From NCBI RefSeq assembly GCF_008124835.1, contig NZ_VNHW01000006.1, positions 186,001-250,000 on the forward strand: a stretch of DNA of 64,000 bases, in the 5' to 3' direction. Within the stretch, counting starts at the first letter, position 1. Each line of letters starts with the position of its first letter. A model generated the notes under the pieces. The model saw only the letters and a list, made by a program, of their open reading frames with translations, was not told the DNA's origin and did no database searches. Of this stretch, positions 8,054-16,518 are shown in pieces. A program made the translations under genes and the position numbers. Source of the stretch: Blastococcus xanthinilyticus. Lineage in GTDB: Bacteria; Actinomycetota; Actinomycetes; Mycobacteriales; Geodermatophilaceae.

Positions 8054-9032
8054 GCCGCACGGCCCCGCGAACGGCGCCGCACGGCCCCCGGCGAGGAGAT
8101 CCTGGTGGGCGCGGTGGCTGCTCGCCGGCCTCCCGGCGGCGCTGGGCATCGCCGCCGCGGTCGCCGCGCAGGCCGGGGCGATCGAGGATCCCCGCATCGC
8201 CGTCCGCGCCAGTGCGGAACTCGGCGACTGGCTGCTGGCCCTGGGGATCGCCGGAAGCGTGCTGGCGGCCACCGGTGTGGCGGTCCTGTGGCTGCGGCAC
8301 CGGTACCGGGCGCGGGTCGGCGCGCAGGCGGCCGCGGCCGCCGCCGCGGACCGGCGGCTGCTGCTCTCCCGGCTGGACCACGAGCTGAAGAACCCGCTCA
8401 CCGCGATGCGCGCCGCCGTCGCCAACGCGGGGTCCGCCGCACCGGGTCCCGACCAGCACGCCGCGCTGGGCAGCATCCAGGAGCAGCTGCTCCGGCTGAG
8501 CCGGCTGACGGCGGACCTGCGGAAGATCGCCGAGGTGCAGACCGGCCGCATCGACTCCCGGCCGGTCGACGTGTCGGCCCTGCTGACCGAGGCGGTGGAG
8601 GTGGTGGGCGAGCAGCCCGACGCGGCCGATCGCGAGATACGGCTGGACCTGCCCCGCGCGCCGTGGCCACTGCCCCCGGTGCACGGAGACTGGGACCTGC
8701 TGTCGCTCGCCGTCGTGAACCTCGTCGACAACGCCGTCAAGTACACGCCGCCGGGCGGCACCGTGGAGGTGCGCGCCCGGGAGACCGCCGGCTCCGTGCT
8801 CGTGGAGGTGGCCGACACCGGCGCGGGCATCGACGCGGCCGACCTGCCCCACATCTGGGAGGAGCTGTACCGCAGCCCGCGCGCCCGCCGCATCCCCGGC
8901 AGCGGGCTCGGCCTGCCCCTGGTCCGGGCGGTCGTGGAGCGGCACGGCGGCACGACGGCTGCCGAGAGCCGCCTGGGTGCGGGCACCGTCGTCCGGTTCC
9001 GCCTGCCGGCGAGGCCTGTGCCGGATCCGTGA
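8046..9032 (+). CDS. Sensor histidine kinase of the OmpR-type pair
   Basis: A 328-residue membrane kinase. Two hydrophobic segments (about 22-43 and 62-82) enclose a short extracytoplasmic loop of some 20 residues, too small for a classical sensor domain, so it may sense within the membrane. The H-box is SRLDHELKNPLTAM with phospho-acceptor H112. The ATPase domain shows the N box (LVDNAVKYTPPGG), G1 (DTGAGI) and G2 (GSGLGLPLV). It should phosphorylate the regulator encoded just upstream. The start is GTG 8046, inside the last codons of the regulator (8-bp overlap). The stimulus is unknown; a secreted duplicated-domain protein follows 98 bp later and is a candidate target or partner. Confidence 0.9.
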   Translation: MPEPHGPANGAARPPARRSWWARWLLAGLPAALGIAAAVAAQAGAIEDPRIAVRASAELGDWLLALGIAGSVLAATGVAVLWLRHRYRARVGAQAAAAAAADRRLLLSRLDHELKNPLTAMRAAVANAGSAAPGPDQHAALGSIQEQLLRLSRLTADLRKIAEVQTGRIDSRPVDVSALLTEAVEVVGEQPDAADREIRLDLPRAPWPLPPVHGDWDLLSLAVVNLVDNAVKYTPPGGTVEVRARETAGSVLVEVADTGAGIDAADLPHIWEELYRSPRARRIPGSGLGLPLVRAVVERHGGTTAAESRLGAGTVVRFRLPARPVPDP

Positions 9033-9129
9033 CAGCCCATGGCGGAACGGGCACGACGACGCCACCGCGCCGCCATCCCGCCTTCCTAGCGTGGACGTCG
9101 CAAGGGACCACCACGCACGAGGAGGCATC

Positions 9130-9816
9130 ATGCGACGCACGATCACCGCGGCCGCCGCGCTGCTCATGGCGGCCGGCACCGGAGCCGGTGCGGCCCGGGC
9201 CCAGGACGACGCGATCCCGATCCGGTTCGCCGCCGGGAGCACCTCCGACACCGTCTCCGGCAGCCTGCCGCGCGGTGGGGACCAGGAGTACGTGTTCGGC
9301 GCCGCCGGCGGGCAGACGGCCGAGATCGACTTCACCTCCGACGCAGCCACCGCGCACTGGACCCTGGTGGGGCCGGGCGGCGCACCGCTGCACAGCGGCA
9401 TGACCGAGCAGCAGGACGACGTCGTCGTCGAGCTGCCGCGCACCGGCAGCTACCGGCTGGACGTCCAGACCTCCGACCCCGCCGACTACACCCTCGAGCT
9501 GACCCTGCCCGTGGAGATCCGTTTCGCCCGCGGCGGGACGTCGGCCACCGTGTCCGGCCACCTCGCGAGCGGGCAGACGCACGACTACACGTTCGACGCC
9601 GGGGCCGGCCAGGAGGCCACCGTGGACTTCACGCGGAGCACCGGCACGGCGCGCTGGGTGCTGGCCGGCCCGCAGGGCCAGCCGCTGCACACCGGCATGA
9701 CCGAGCAGCAGGAGCACGTCTCGGTGCCCCTTCCGGAGACCGGCACCTACCGGCTGGCCGTGGAGACCATGGACGCCGGCGACTACTCGCTGCGCCTGGC
9801 GATCCCACCGGCCTGA
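9130..9816 (+). CDS. Secreted protein with two tandem PPC-like beta domains
   Basis: A 228-residue exported protein of unknown function. A signal peptide (MRRTITAAAALLMAAGTGAG, then AARAQDD) is followed by two clearly homologous domains of about 95 residues each. The first runs from IPIRFAAGSTSDTVSG to ADYTLELTLP; the second from EIRFARGGTSATVSG to GDYSLRLAIP. Shared motifs include P-L-H-(S/T)-GMTEQQ and TG(S/T)YRL. The pattern resembles bacterial pre-peptidase C-terminal beta-sandwich domains, normally appended to secreted proteases, but no catalytic domain is present. ATG 9130 is preceded by GAGGAGG. A TAGCGT hexamer (9087-9092) may be the -10 element. It stands right behind the two-component pair. 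Confidence 0.75.
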   Translation: MRRTITAAAALLMAAGTGAGAARAQDDAIPIRFAAGSTSDTVSGSLPRGGDQEYVFGAAGGQTAEIDFTSDAATAHWTLVGPGGAPLHSGMTEQQDDVVVELPRTGSYRLDVQTSDPADYTLELTLPVEIRFARGGTSATVSGHLASGQTHDYTFDAGAGQEATVDFTRSTGTARWVLAGPQGQPLHTGMTEQQEHVSVPLPETGTYRLAVETMDAGDYSLRLAIPPA

Positions 9817-9874
9817 TCCGGCGCCGGCCGTGCCGGCGACGGCTGAGCGGGCGACGGCTGAGCGGGCGGCGGGG

Positions 9875-10240
9875 TCAGCGAGCCCGGCGCGCGGCCTTCC
9901 GCACCGCCCAGCCCCCGGCCGCGTCGGCGGCCCGGCGCCACAGCGGCGCCTGCCGCTCCTCGAGCCGCGCGAGCCTGGCCTCCAGCTCGCCGACCCGGCC
10001 GGCGTCCGCGCCGACCACCCGCGGGCGCGCGGCGAGGGCCGACAGCCCCTCCGTGAGCCCCGCGATCAGCTCCGCGGCGTCGCCGGGGGCCAGCCGGGCC
10101 GTGCCGACGCACGTCTCCCCGCGCCACAGGCTGAGGTTGAGCAGCCCGTCGTCGGTGTGCGTCGTGACCCGGACGGCCCGCCCGTCGCCACGCGCGTCCC
10201 ACGTCCATCGCCCGTGTGCGGGCAGCACCACTGCCGTCAT
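9875..10240 (-). CDS. Conserved hypothetical protein with C-terminal coiled coil
   Basis: I do not recognise the family. The product of about 121 residues has a compact N-terminal half rich in beta strands (GRWTWDARGDGRAVRVTTH, LNLSLWRGETCVGTARLAP), then a helical, heptad-like stretch (VGELEARLARLEERQAPLW) and a basic tail (VRKAARRAR). There is no signal peptide or membrane segment, so it should be cytoplasmic. The ATG at 10240 directly follows GAGGTG; a GTG at 10243 or codons just inside are possible alternatives. It lies downstream of the sigma factor on the same strand with a 72-bp gap, so it may be co-transcribed with it. Confidence 0.55.
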   Translation of the reverse strand: MTAVVLPAHGRWTWDARGDGRAVRVTTHTDDGLLNLSLWRGETCVGTARLAPGDAAELIAGLTEGLSALAARPRVVGADAGRVGELEARLARLEERQAPLWRRAADAAGGWAVRKAARRAR

Positions 10241-10312
10241 CACCTCAGGCTGGCGGGGCGGCGCGGTGCCGTCAACCGGAACCGGAACCGGACGGGCTCA
10301 CCGGCGACCCGG

Positions 10313-11296
10313 TCAGTCGAAGGACGTCGGCAGCCCGAGCGCGGCGAACAGCTCGCAGTCGAGGTTGAGGAAGCTGGAGATGTGGGCGATCCGGCCGTCC
10401 TCGATCTCCAGCACGTGGAGGCCCCACGGGAGGTGACCACCCCCCTCGGCCGGGCGGTACTGGGCCACCGCCGGCGTGCCGTTCGCCGAGGTCTCGATCA
10501 GCCGGGACCCCTGGCACCCCGCACCGGGGCCCAGCATCCAGGTGCCGATGTCGTCGCGGCCGCGCAGCCACATCTCGAACGGCGGCATGTGCTGGGTGGC
10601 GTCCTCGTGCAGCAGCTGCACGAAGGCGTCGATGTCGTACCGCTCGAACGCGTCGAGGTACCGGGCCAGCAGCGCGCGGCCCTCGTCGTCCAGGGTGCGC
10701 GGGGCCGGCCGGCCCCCGACGTCGGCGAGCGTCGCCCGGGCCCGCTGCAGGGCGCTGTTCACCGACGCCACCGTGGTGTCGAGCAGCTCGGCGACCTCGT
10801 CGGCCTTCCAGCGCAGCACCTCGCGCAGGATCAGCACGGCCCGCTGCTTGGGCGGCAGGTGCTGCAGCGCGGCGACGAAGGCCAGCCGCACCGACTCGCG
10901 CGCCACCGCCTGCTCCGCCGGGTCGCCGTCCTCGGGGAGGACCTGCCGGTCGAGGACCGGCTCGATCCAGGCCTCGGTGGGGCGGCGCCCGGCCAGCGAG
11001 GCGGGCACCGGCGGGTAGGAGTTGCCGGCCAGGTCCATCGGCAGCGCCCGGCGCTGCCGGCCGGAGAGCTGGTCCAGGCAGACGTTCGTGGCGATCCGGT
11101 ACAGCCAGGAACGCACCGCGGAGCGACCCTCGAAGTCGGCGAGCCCACGCCAGGCGCGGACCATCGTCTCCTGCACCGCGTCCTCGGCGTCGAACACCGA
11201 GCCGAGCATCCGGTAGCAGTAGCCGGTGAGCTCGCGGCGGTGCTCGAGCAGCCGCGGGTCCAGCTGATCGGCGGGACCGATGACGGCACTGGTCAC
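10313..11296 (-). CDS. ECF sigma factor with C-terminal SnoaL-like domain (TIGR02960/SigX5 type)
   Basis: A 327-residue alternative sigma factor. Region 2 is seen at about residues 25-90 (DAEDAVQETMVRAWRGLADF, then VRSWLYRIATNVCLDQL) and region 4 at about 145-200 (LPPKQRAVLILREVLRWKA, then TTVASVNSALQRARATL). The remaining 110 residues form a SnoaL-like NTF2 fold (ARYLDAFERYDIDAFVQLLHE). Sigma factors of this class lack a classical anti-sigma and are thought to be controlled through this C-terminal domain. The start is GTG 11296, with GAGGAG 9 nt upstream; an upstream in-frame GTG at 11347 has weaker support. No anti-sigma gene is adjacent, consistent with the class. Confidence 0.9.
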   Translation of the reverse strand: MTSAVIGPADQLDPRLLEHRRELTGYCYRMLGSVFDAEDAVQETMVRAWRGLADFEGRSAVRSWLYRIATNVCLDQLSGRQRRALPMDLAGNSYPPVPASLAGRRPTEAWIEPVLDRQVLPEDGDPAEQAVARESVRLAFVAALQHLPPKQRAVLILREVLRWKADEVAELLDTTVASVNSALQRARATLADVGGRPAPRTLDDEGRALLARYLDAFERYDIDAFVQLLHEDATQHMPPFEMWLRGRDDIGTWMLGPGAGCQGSRLIETSANGTPAVAQYRPAEGGGHLPWGLHVLEIEDGRIAHISSFLNLDCELFAALGLPTSFD

Positions 11297-11356
11297 GGCA
11301 GACCACTCCTCGAAGATCGACGTGCGGGTCAGCACACCACACGGCACCGACAGAAC

Positions 11357-11390
11357 GGGAGCCCCCGGGACGCCGGTCCCGGGGGCTCCC
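11357..11390 (-). terminator. Terminator of the 5'-nucleotidase gene
   Basis: A perfect 15-bp inverted repeat (GGGAGCCCCCGGGAC and its complement) with a 4-nt loop stands 40 bp beyond the nucleotidase stop and upstream of the sigma factor. There is no U-tract, as usual in such GC-rich genomes. Confidence 0.7.
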
Positions 11391-11430
11391 CCTGTTCCCC
11401 GCCCTCGCCGGGCGGGTCGGTGTCAGCGCG

Positions 11431-13218
11431 TCACGGGAGCAGCGGCTCGCCGTCGCGCACGAGCCGCCAGTTCTCGACGAAGAACTCCGCCGGGTCGATC
11501 ACGCCGACCTCCTGCGCCCGCTCGATGAGCAGCTGGCGGATCTCCCGCTGCTCGTTGTAGACCACCGGCGCGGTGGAGATGGCCGGGAAGCCGCCACCGC
11601 CGCTGCGGCGGTAGTTGTTCACCGCCACGACGAACCGGTCGTCGTCGGCCACCGGCGCACCGTCGTAGGACAGCCCCACGATGCGCGAGCCGGCCGGCTG
11701 GGCGACGTCGATGTCGTACTCCACGCCCGAGAGGATGTCGTAGTTGTAGTCCGGGATCCCGTTCGGGAAGCCGTCCACGACCGCGTTGGTGATGGTCTCG
11801 GGGTCGACGTCCCCGGTCGTCGGCACCTGCTCGAAGTACCGGGCGGAGAACTCCAGGTACTCCTTCAGCTGGGCGCCGGTGAGCTCCACCGCCTCGAGGG
11901 TGTTGTCGTAGATGTAGAGCCCGGCGATGTCCCGGATGGTGACGTTCCCGGCGGGGAACACGGCGTCCCGGCTGAAGGGGGCGGCGATCGAGAGCACCGG
12001 CAGGTCCGCCCGGTCGGTGCCCTCCAGGGCGGCGTCGACGGTGTCGGTCTGGACGTCCTGGATGAAGTCCAGGATCGCGGTGTCCTCGTAGCGGCTGGTC
12101 CGGGCCGAGAGCTCCTCGGCCGAGGTGGCCACGACCTGGTTGACGTACTCCACGGTCGTCGCGTGCGCCTCGGCCGTCGCGGCCAGCACCTCCGGCGACT
12201 CCGGGACCCCGGCGGTGCTCAGCGCCTCCGCCGAGGTGCCGACGACGTCCCACCGGCCGCCGCGCCCCTGCTCCAGGTCGATGTCGACCTGGGAGACCGT
12301 CGCGCCCCAGCGGTAGGGCTGGGTCAGCAGCACGTCCTCGCCGGTGACCTCGTTGGTCACGACCTGCGACGGCTGGTTCCGGTGCGTGTGGCCGACCACC
12401 ATGACGTCGATGCCCGGCACGGTGCGGGCGATGACGTCGGAGGGGTTCTCCGTCGGCACCTCGGGGCCGTAGGACGACGTCCCGCCCACCCCGGCGTGCG
12501 ACAGGACGACGACGACGTCGGCCTTCCGGTCGACCACCGGCACCCACTTCTCCGCCGCCTCGACCATGTCCTGGAAGGTGACCCGGCCCTCGACGTTGCC
12601 CTTGTCCCAGATGGCCGAGCCGGGGGTGGTGAGGCCGATGATGCCGACCTTGACCGGCCGGTGGCCGGGCACGCGCATCGTCTCGATGGTGTAGGGCTTC
12701 AGGTACGGCCGCGGGGTGCCGTCGCGGAGCACGTTGGCGCCGAGCAGGGGATGGTCGACGTCCTTCTCGTAGGCGCGCAGCAGGTCCAGACCGTAGTTGA
12801 ACTCGTGGTTGCCGACGACCTGGGCGTCGTAGCCGATGGCGTCGAACGCCGCCGCCATCGGGTGCTCGACGCGGGTCTCGGTGACCGGCTCCTGCCGGGC
12901 GTAGTAGTAGCTCAGCGGCGTGCCCTGGAGGAAGTCGCCGTTGTCGACGACGAAGACGCTCTCCTCGCCCCGCTCGGCGCGCACCGAGTCCACGACGGTG
13001 CCCACCTTGGCCAGGCCGGTCTCGAAGCCCGCCCGCTCCGAGTAGGGCCGGTCGGCGAAGTAGTCCCAGTTCTGCACGCGCCCGTGCAGGTCGGTCGTGG
13101 CCAGCATGGTCAGCGTCAGGTCGTCCGCCGCGTGCGGCGCCGCCGCGGCCGGGCTCAGGGGCGCCATGGTCAGCGCCGCTGCCGTGGCCGCCACGGACAG
13201 CGTGATCCGCCGTCTCAT
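11431..13218 (-). CDS. Secreted bifunctional 5'-nucleotidase/2',3'-cyclic phosphodiesterase-like metallophosphatase
   Basis: A 595-residue exported enzyme. Residues 1-27 are a Sec-type signal peptide (MRRRITLSVAATAAALTMAP). The N-terminal metallophosphoesterase domain shows the metal ligands in TTDLHGR, VDNGDFLQG, VVGNHEFNYG and VVVGHTHRNQPS. The C-terminal 5'-nucleotidase domain (about 330-595) carries the substrate-binding pattern VAVNNYRRSGGGGFP and GLYIYDNTLEAVELTGAQLKEYLE (shown as two parts: GLYIYDNTLEAV, ELTGAQLKEYLE). It should hydrolyse extracellular nucleotides or cyclic nucleotides to nucleosides and phosphate for scavenging. ATG 13218 has AGAGGA 8 nt upstream. There is no C-terminal anchor, so it is released or loosely held. 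Confidence 0.9.
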   Translation of the reverse strand: MRRRITLSVAATAAALTMAPLSPAAAAPHAADDLTLTMLATTDLHGRVQNWDYFADRPYSERAGFETGLAKVGTVVDSVRAERGEESVFVVDNGDFLQGTPLSYYYARQEPVTETRVEHPMAAAFDAIGYDAQVVGNHEFNYGLDLLRAYEKDVDHPLLGANVLRDGTPRPYLKPYTIETMRVPGHRPVKVGIIGLTTPGSAIWDKGNVEGRVTFQDMVEAAEKWVPVVDRKADVVVVLSHAGVGGTSSYGPEVPTENPSDVIARTVPGIDVMVVGHTHRNQPSQVVTNEVTGEDVLLTQPYRWGATVSQVDIDLEQGRGGRWDVVGTSAEALSTAGVPESPEVLAATAEAHATTVEYVNQVVATSAEELSARTSRYEDTAILDFIQDVQTDTVDAALEGTDRADLPVLSIAAPFSRDAVFPAGNVTIRDIAGLYIYDNTLEAVELTGAQLKEYLEFSARYFEQVPTTGDVDPETITNAVVDGFPNGIPDYNYDILSGVEYDIDVAQPAGSRIVGLSYDGAPVADDDRFVVAVNNYRRSGGGGFPAISTAPVVYNEQREIRQLLIERAQEVGVIDPAEFFVENWRLVRDGEPLLP

Positions 13219-13313
13219 CCGGTCGTTCCTCTCGATCGGTGGTCCCCGTGACGGTGCGCAGGGGATCCGGGTCGACGGTAACGACGGATGCGAGGGCGCG
13301 GGTGTCCGGTTCC

Positions 13314-14981
13314 CTACTGGTAGGTGACCAGCTCCGGGAGGGGGGCGACCTGCTGGATCGTCTGCTCCGGGGTGAGCATCGGGAGGTCCTCGTCGATGAA
13401 GTTCTTCCAGCCCCAGGAGACCCCCTCCGGCGCGTTGTCGTGCAGCACCCGCCAGGTGGCCTGCTTGGCGCCCTGCCCGCCCTGCCCGTCGACGTGGATC
13501 ATCAGGTCCAGCTCGTCGCGGGAGGTGTCCAGCCGCTCCAGTCCGGGGAGCATGTCGACGCGGAACTGGTGCAGCACGAGCAGCTTCTGCGGCAGCCGGT
13601 TGTCCCGGGTGAGGTCGGCCAGCCAGGTCACGACCTGGTTGACCTCCTCGATGCCGACCGAGCCGATCTGCACCAGGTGCACCTCGTTCGGCCCCAGCCG
13701 CCACTCCGGGTCCAGCGCCAGCCCGACGTGCGGGAGCTCCAGCAGCGACCGGTACAGCTCGACCTGGCTCAGGAAGCTCTCCCGCCCCGGCTGGAGGTCC
13801 AGGACGACGTACATCCCGGCCTCCCCCGCCGCCTCGACCCACGGGCGCAGGAACTCCGGGTCCGCCTCGGCCGAGTAGTCGCCGTCGTCCCCCGCCGATG
13901 CGGACGCGACGGTCGCGATGATCTCGAAGGTGGGGACGACGGTGTCCTCGACCAGCGGCTCGTAGGACGCCGCGTACTCCTCCGCCCGCTGGATGGACGC
14001 CTCCAGGGGCTGCTCGCCCATGAGCCCGAGCGCGCCGGTGCCGGGGTGCCCGTACAGCGCCACCAGCAGCGCCCCGGGGAAGAGGGTCTGGCCACCGCCG
14101 GGCAGCTGCTCGCCGGTCTGCGCCGTCGCCACCTTCCAGTCCAGGCCCTCCTCCGCGGCGAAGCCCGCCCCGAGGGCGACGACCGCCTCCGGCTCGGCCT
14201 CCCCCAGCGCCTCGACCACGTCGGCCGGGACCCGCGGGTCGGTCGCTCCCCCGGTGAGGACGACGCGGGCGCCGGCCGCGCGGGCGGTCGCGATGCCGGC
14301 CAGCTCGCCGGGCGCACCGGTCGCGAGCAGCACCGTGCCGGTCAGCGGGTCGGCGCGGTCGACGGCCGGGAGCACCTCCTGGTCCTCCTCGGTGCCCGAC
14401 TCCGACTCCGACTCCGACTCCGACTCCGCGGCCTCGGGACGCAGGGCGGCCGGCTCCTCCGGGTCCAGCGCCGCCACGGCCGCGGCGTCGCCGTCGGTGG
14501 GCACCGGCTCGCCCTCGGCGAGGTCGGTCCCGATCGCCTCGGCGACGGCGGCGGGATCGGCGTCCACCGTCACGACCGCCGGACCGCCCTGGGGCACCCC
14601 GCCGGCGGCCTCGCCCACGGCCAGGATCGTCTCGGCGCCGAGCCGGTCCAGCTCGGTGCCGACCGCCTCCGGCGCCTCCTGGCCGGTCGTGACCAGCAGC
14701 GGGACGCCGAGCGCCACCGCGGCCGAGGCGCCCATGAGCATGCCCTCGCCGTCGTCCTCGGCCGCGAGCACCGCGACGTCCGAGGAGTCGAACAGCGCCC
14801 GGCTGGTGCTCACCGCCGACGCCACCGCCTCCTCGTCGGCGACCAGCGTCAGCGGCTCGTCCGGCGCCGACACCTCGACCTGGGCGGCCGCCGCCTCCTC
14901 CTCCGGCTCGTCCTCGATGGTCGCGGTGCAGGCGGCGAGCAGGGCCGCGCTGAGGGCCAGCGGGATCGCGCGAGAGCGCAC
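13314..14981 (-). CDS. Large lipoprotein: cell-wall-binding-repeat-like N-terminus and barrel-like C-terminus
   Basis: A 555-residue exported lipoprotein. The start is GTG 14981, with GGAGG 5 nt upstream, giving signal VRSRAIPLALSAALLAAC with lipidated C18. Residues about 45-310 resemble cell-wall-binding repeat 2 units (AVLAAEDDGEGMLMGASAA, VPLLVTTGQEAPEAV, LDRLGAETILAVGEA, then a second set VLLATGAPGELAGIATARA and RVVLTGGATDPRVPADVV). A run of Ser-Glu repeats separates them. Residues about 330-555 have beta-alpha features (YVVLDLQPGRESFLSQVEL, HVGLALDPEWRLGPNEVH, KLLVLHQFRVDML) suggestive of a TIM-barrel hydrolase-like domain of unknown activity. It probably acts at the envelope. The 95-bp gap to the nucleotidase leaves co-transcription open. 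Confidence 0.75.
   Translation of the reverse strand: MRSRAIPLALSAALLAACTATIEDEPEEEAAAAQVEVSAPDEPLTLVADEEAVASAVSTSRALFDSSDVAVLAAEDDGEGMLMGASAAVALGVPLLVTTGQEAPEAVGTELDRLGAETILAVGEAAGGVPQGGPAVVTVDADPAAVAEAIGTDLAEGEPVPTDGDAAAVAALDPEEPAALRPEAAESESESESESGTEEDQEVLPAVDRADPLTGTVLLATGAPGELAGIATARAAGARVVLTGGATDPRVPADVVEALGEAEPEAVVALGAGFAAEEGLDWKVATAQTGEQLPGGGQTLFPGALLVALYGHPGTGALGLMGEQPLEASIQRAEEYAASYEPLVEDTVVPTFEIIATVASASAGDDGDYSAEADPEFLRPWVEAAGEAGMYVVLDLQPGRESFLSQVELYRSLLELPHVGLALDPEWRLGPNEVHLVQIGSVGIEEVNQVVTWLADLTRDNRLPQKLLVLHQFRVDMLPGLERLDTSRDELDLMIHVDGQGGQGAKQATWRVLHDNAPEGVSWGWKNFIDEDLPMLTPEQTIQQVAPLPELVTYQ
14398..14427. repeat. Hexanucleotide tandem repeat coding for a Ser-Glu run
   Basis: Five exact copies of gactcc lie inside the lipoprotein gene and encode alternating Glu-Ser in the linker between the two cell-wall-binding-like units. 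Unit-number change is always in frame, so the linker length could vary between strains by slippage. Confidence 0.85.
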
Positions 14982-15216
14982 GGGAGCCTCCGTCGGTGGG
15001 GACACGCAGCCGGTGCACGGAGCGCGACGTCGACGGCGTGGGGACCCCCCGACCCTAGCGGGGGACGCTCCCCGGCCCGGCCCCTGGACACCGACCCCGC
15101 GCGGCGGGGACCATCCGCGCCGAGATGACCACCGAGCGCCAGTCGGGCCGGCCCGACCCCGTACCGGCCAGCCAGCGGGCTGGGGCCGGGGTCCCGGCGG
15201 CGGGAGGGTCGGGGGC

Positions 15217-16518
15217 ATGACCAGTGATACCGCCGTGCTCACCCTGGCGGGCCGCCCCCTGCCGGGCCTCCGCGGCCGCGTGCGGCAGCTCGGCGTGGAC
15301 ACCGGTTACGCGTTGGCCGGCTTCCCCGTGGGCGTGGCCGCGTTCGTCGTCGTCCTCACCGGACTGGCCGCGGGCAGCGGGCTCCTCGTGGTGTGGGTGG
15401 GCGTCGCCGTCCTGGCCGCCACCCTGCTGGCCGCCCGTGGCTTCGCCACGGTGGAGCGCGCCTGGCTGCCCGCCGTCCTGGGCACCGCGCTCCCCCAGCC
15501 CGCGTACCGGCACCCCGAGGGCCGGGCGGTGCGCCGGCTGACCACCCCGCTGCGGGATCCGCAGACGTGGCTGGACGCGCTGCACGCCCTCGTCCGGTTC
15601 CCGTTCGCGATCTTCTGCTTCGTCGTCACCGTGACCTTCTGGGCCGGCGCCCTCGGTGGGCTCACCCACGCGCTCTGGGGCTGGGCACTGCCGGACCCGT
15701 CCCGCGATCCCGGCCACGACGACCTGCTGGAGGTGCTCGGCTTCGACAGCACGCCGCTCACCCGCATCGCCCTGTACACGGCGCTCGGGCTGCTGTTCGC
15801 CGTGCTCCTGCCGTTCGTCGTCCGGGGCGGCGCCGTCCTGCAGGCCACGGTCGGCCGGGCGTTGCTCACCTCGCGGGCCGCCACCCAGGCCCAGATCGGC
15901 CGGCTGTCCGAGGGCCGGGACGCGGCCGTCGCGGCCGAGGCGGTGGCGTTGCGGCGGCTCGAGCGGGACATCCACGACGGCCCGCAGCAGCGGCTGGTCC
16001 GCCTGGGCATGGACCTCGCCCGCGCGCAGCGCCAGCTCGACCGGGACCCGGACGCCGCCCGCAGCACGCTCGGCGAGGCCGCCGGTCTGGCCCGGGAGAC
16101 GCTCGAGGAGCTGCGCGCGCTCTCCCGAGGCATCGCGCCGCCGGTGCTCGCCGACCGCGGCCTGGCCGCCGCGCTGGCCGCGATCGCCGCCCGTTCCCCC
16201 GTGCCGATCGAGCTCTCCGTCGACCTGCCCGCGGAGCGGCTGGCGCCGGCCGCGGAGAACACCGCCTACTTCGTGGTCAGCGAGGCCCTGGCCAACGCGG
16301 CCAAGCACAGCGGCGCCACCACCTGCGAGGTCGTCGTCATCGCCGCGGGTCCGGCCCTCCGGGTGGTCGTGGAGGACGACGGCCACGGCGGTGCGGTGCA
16401 GGCGCCCGGCCACGGCCTGGCCGGCCTGGCCGACCGGCTGCGGGCCGTGGACGGCGTGCTGACCGTCGACAGCCCGCGCGGCGGTCCGACCCGCCTGATC
16501 GCCGAGCTGCCCCTGTGA
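15217..16518 (+). CDS. NarL-type sensor histidine kinase
   Basis: A 433-residue membrane kinase of the HisKA_3/NarX class. Four hydrophobic segments (about 32-55, 56-74, 128-150, 183-203) form an N-terminal sensor of the kind found in many actinobacterial kinases with little extracytoplasmic loop. The dimerisation motif is LERDIHDGPQQRLVRLGMD with phospho-acceptor H253. The ATPase part shows ENTAYFVVSEALANAAKHSG and DDGHGGA...GHGLAGLADRL. It should phosphorylate the LuxR-type regulator encoded immediately downstream (overlapping GTGA). ATG 15217 follows GGAGGGTCGGGGGC. The gene is divergent from the lipoprotein, which may belong to its regulon. Confidence 0.9.
   Translation: MTSDTAVLTLAGRPLPGLRGRVRQLGVDTGYALAGFPVGVAAFVVVLTGLAAGSGLLVVWVGVAVLAATLLAARGFATVERAWLPAVLGTALPQPAYRHPEGRAVRRLTTPLRDPQTWLDALHALVRFPFAIFCFVVTVTFWAGALGGLTHALWGWALPDPSRDPGHDDLLEVLGFDSTPLTRIALYTALGLLFAVLLPFVVRGGAVLQATVGRALLTSRAATQAQIGRLSEGRDAAVAAEAVALRRLERDIHDGPQQRLVRLGMDLARAQRQLDRDPDAARSTLGEAAGLARETLEELRALSRGIAPPVLADRGLAAALAAIAARSPVPIELSVDLPAERLAPAAENTAYFVVSEALANAAKHSGATTCEVVVIAAGPALRVVVEDDGHGGAVQAPGHGLAGLADRLRAVDGVLTVDSPRGGPTRLIAELPL

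Noticed and set aside
10271-10292. Three tandem ccggaa units near the sigma factor stop
   Set aside because: Only three 6-bp units, expected by chance in GC-rich DNA; no evident function.
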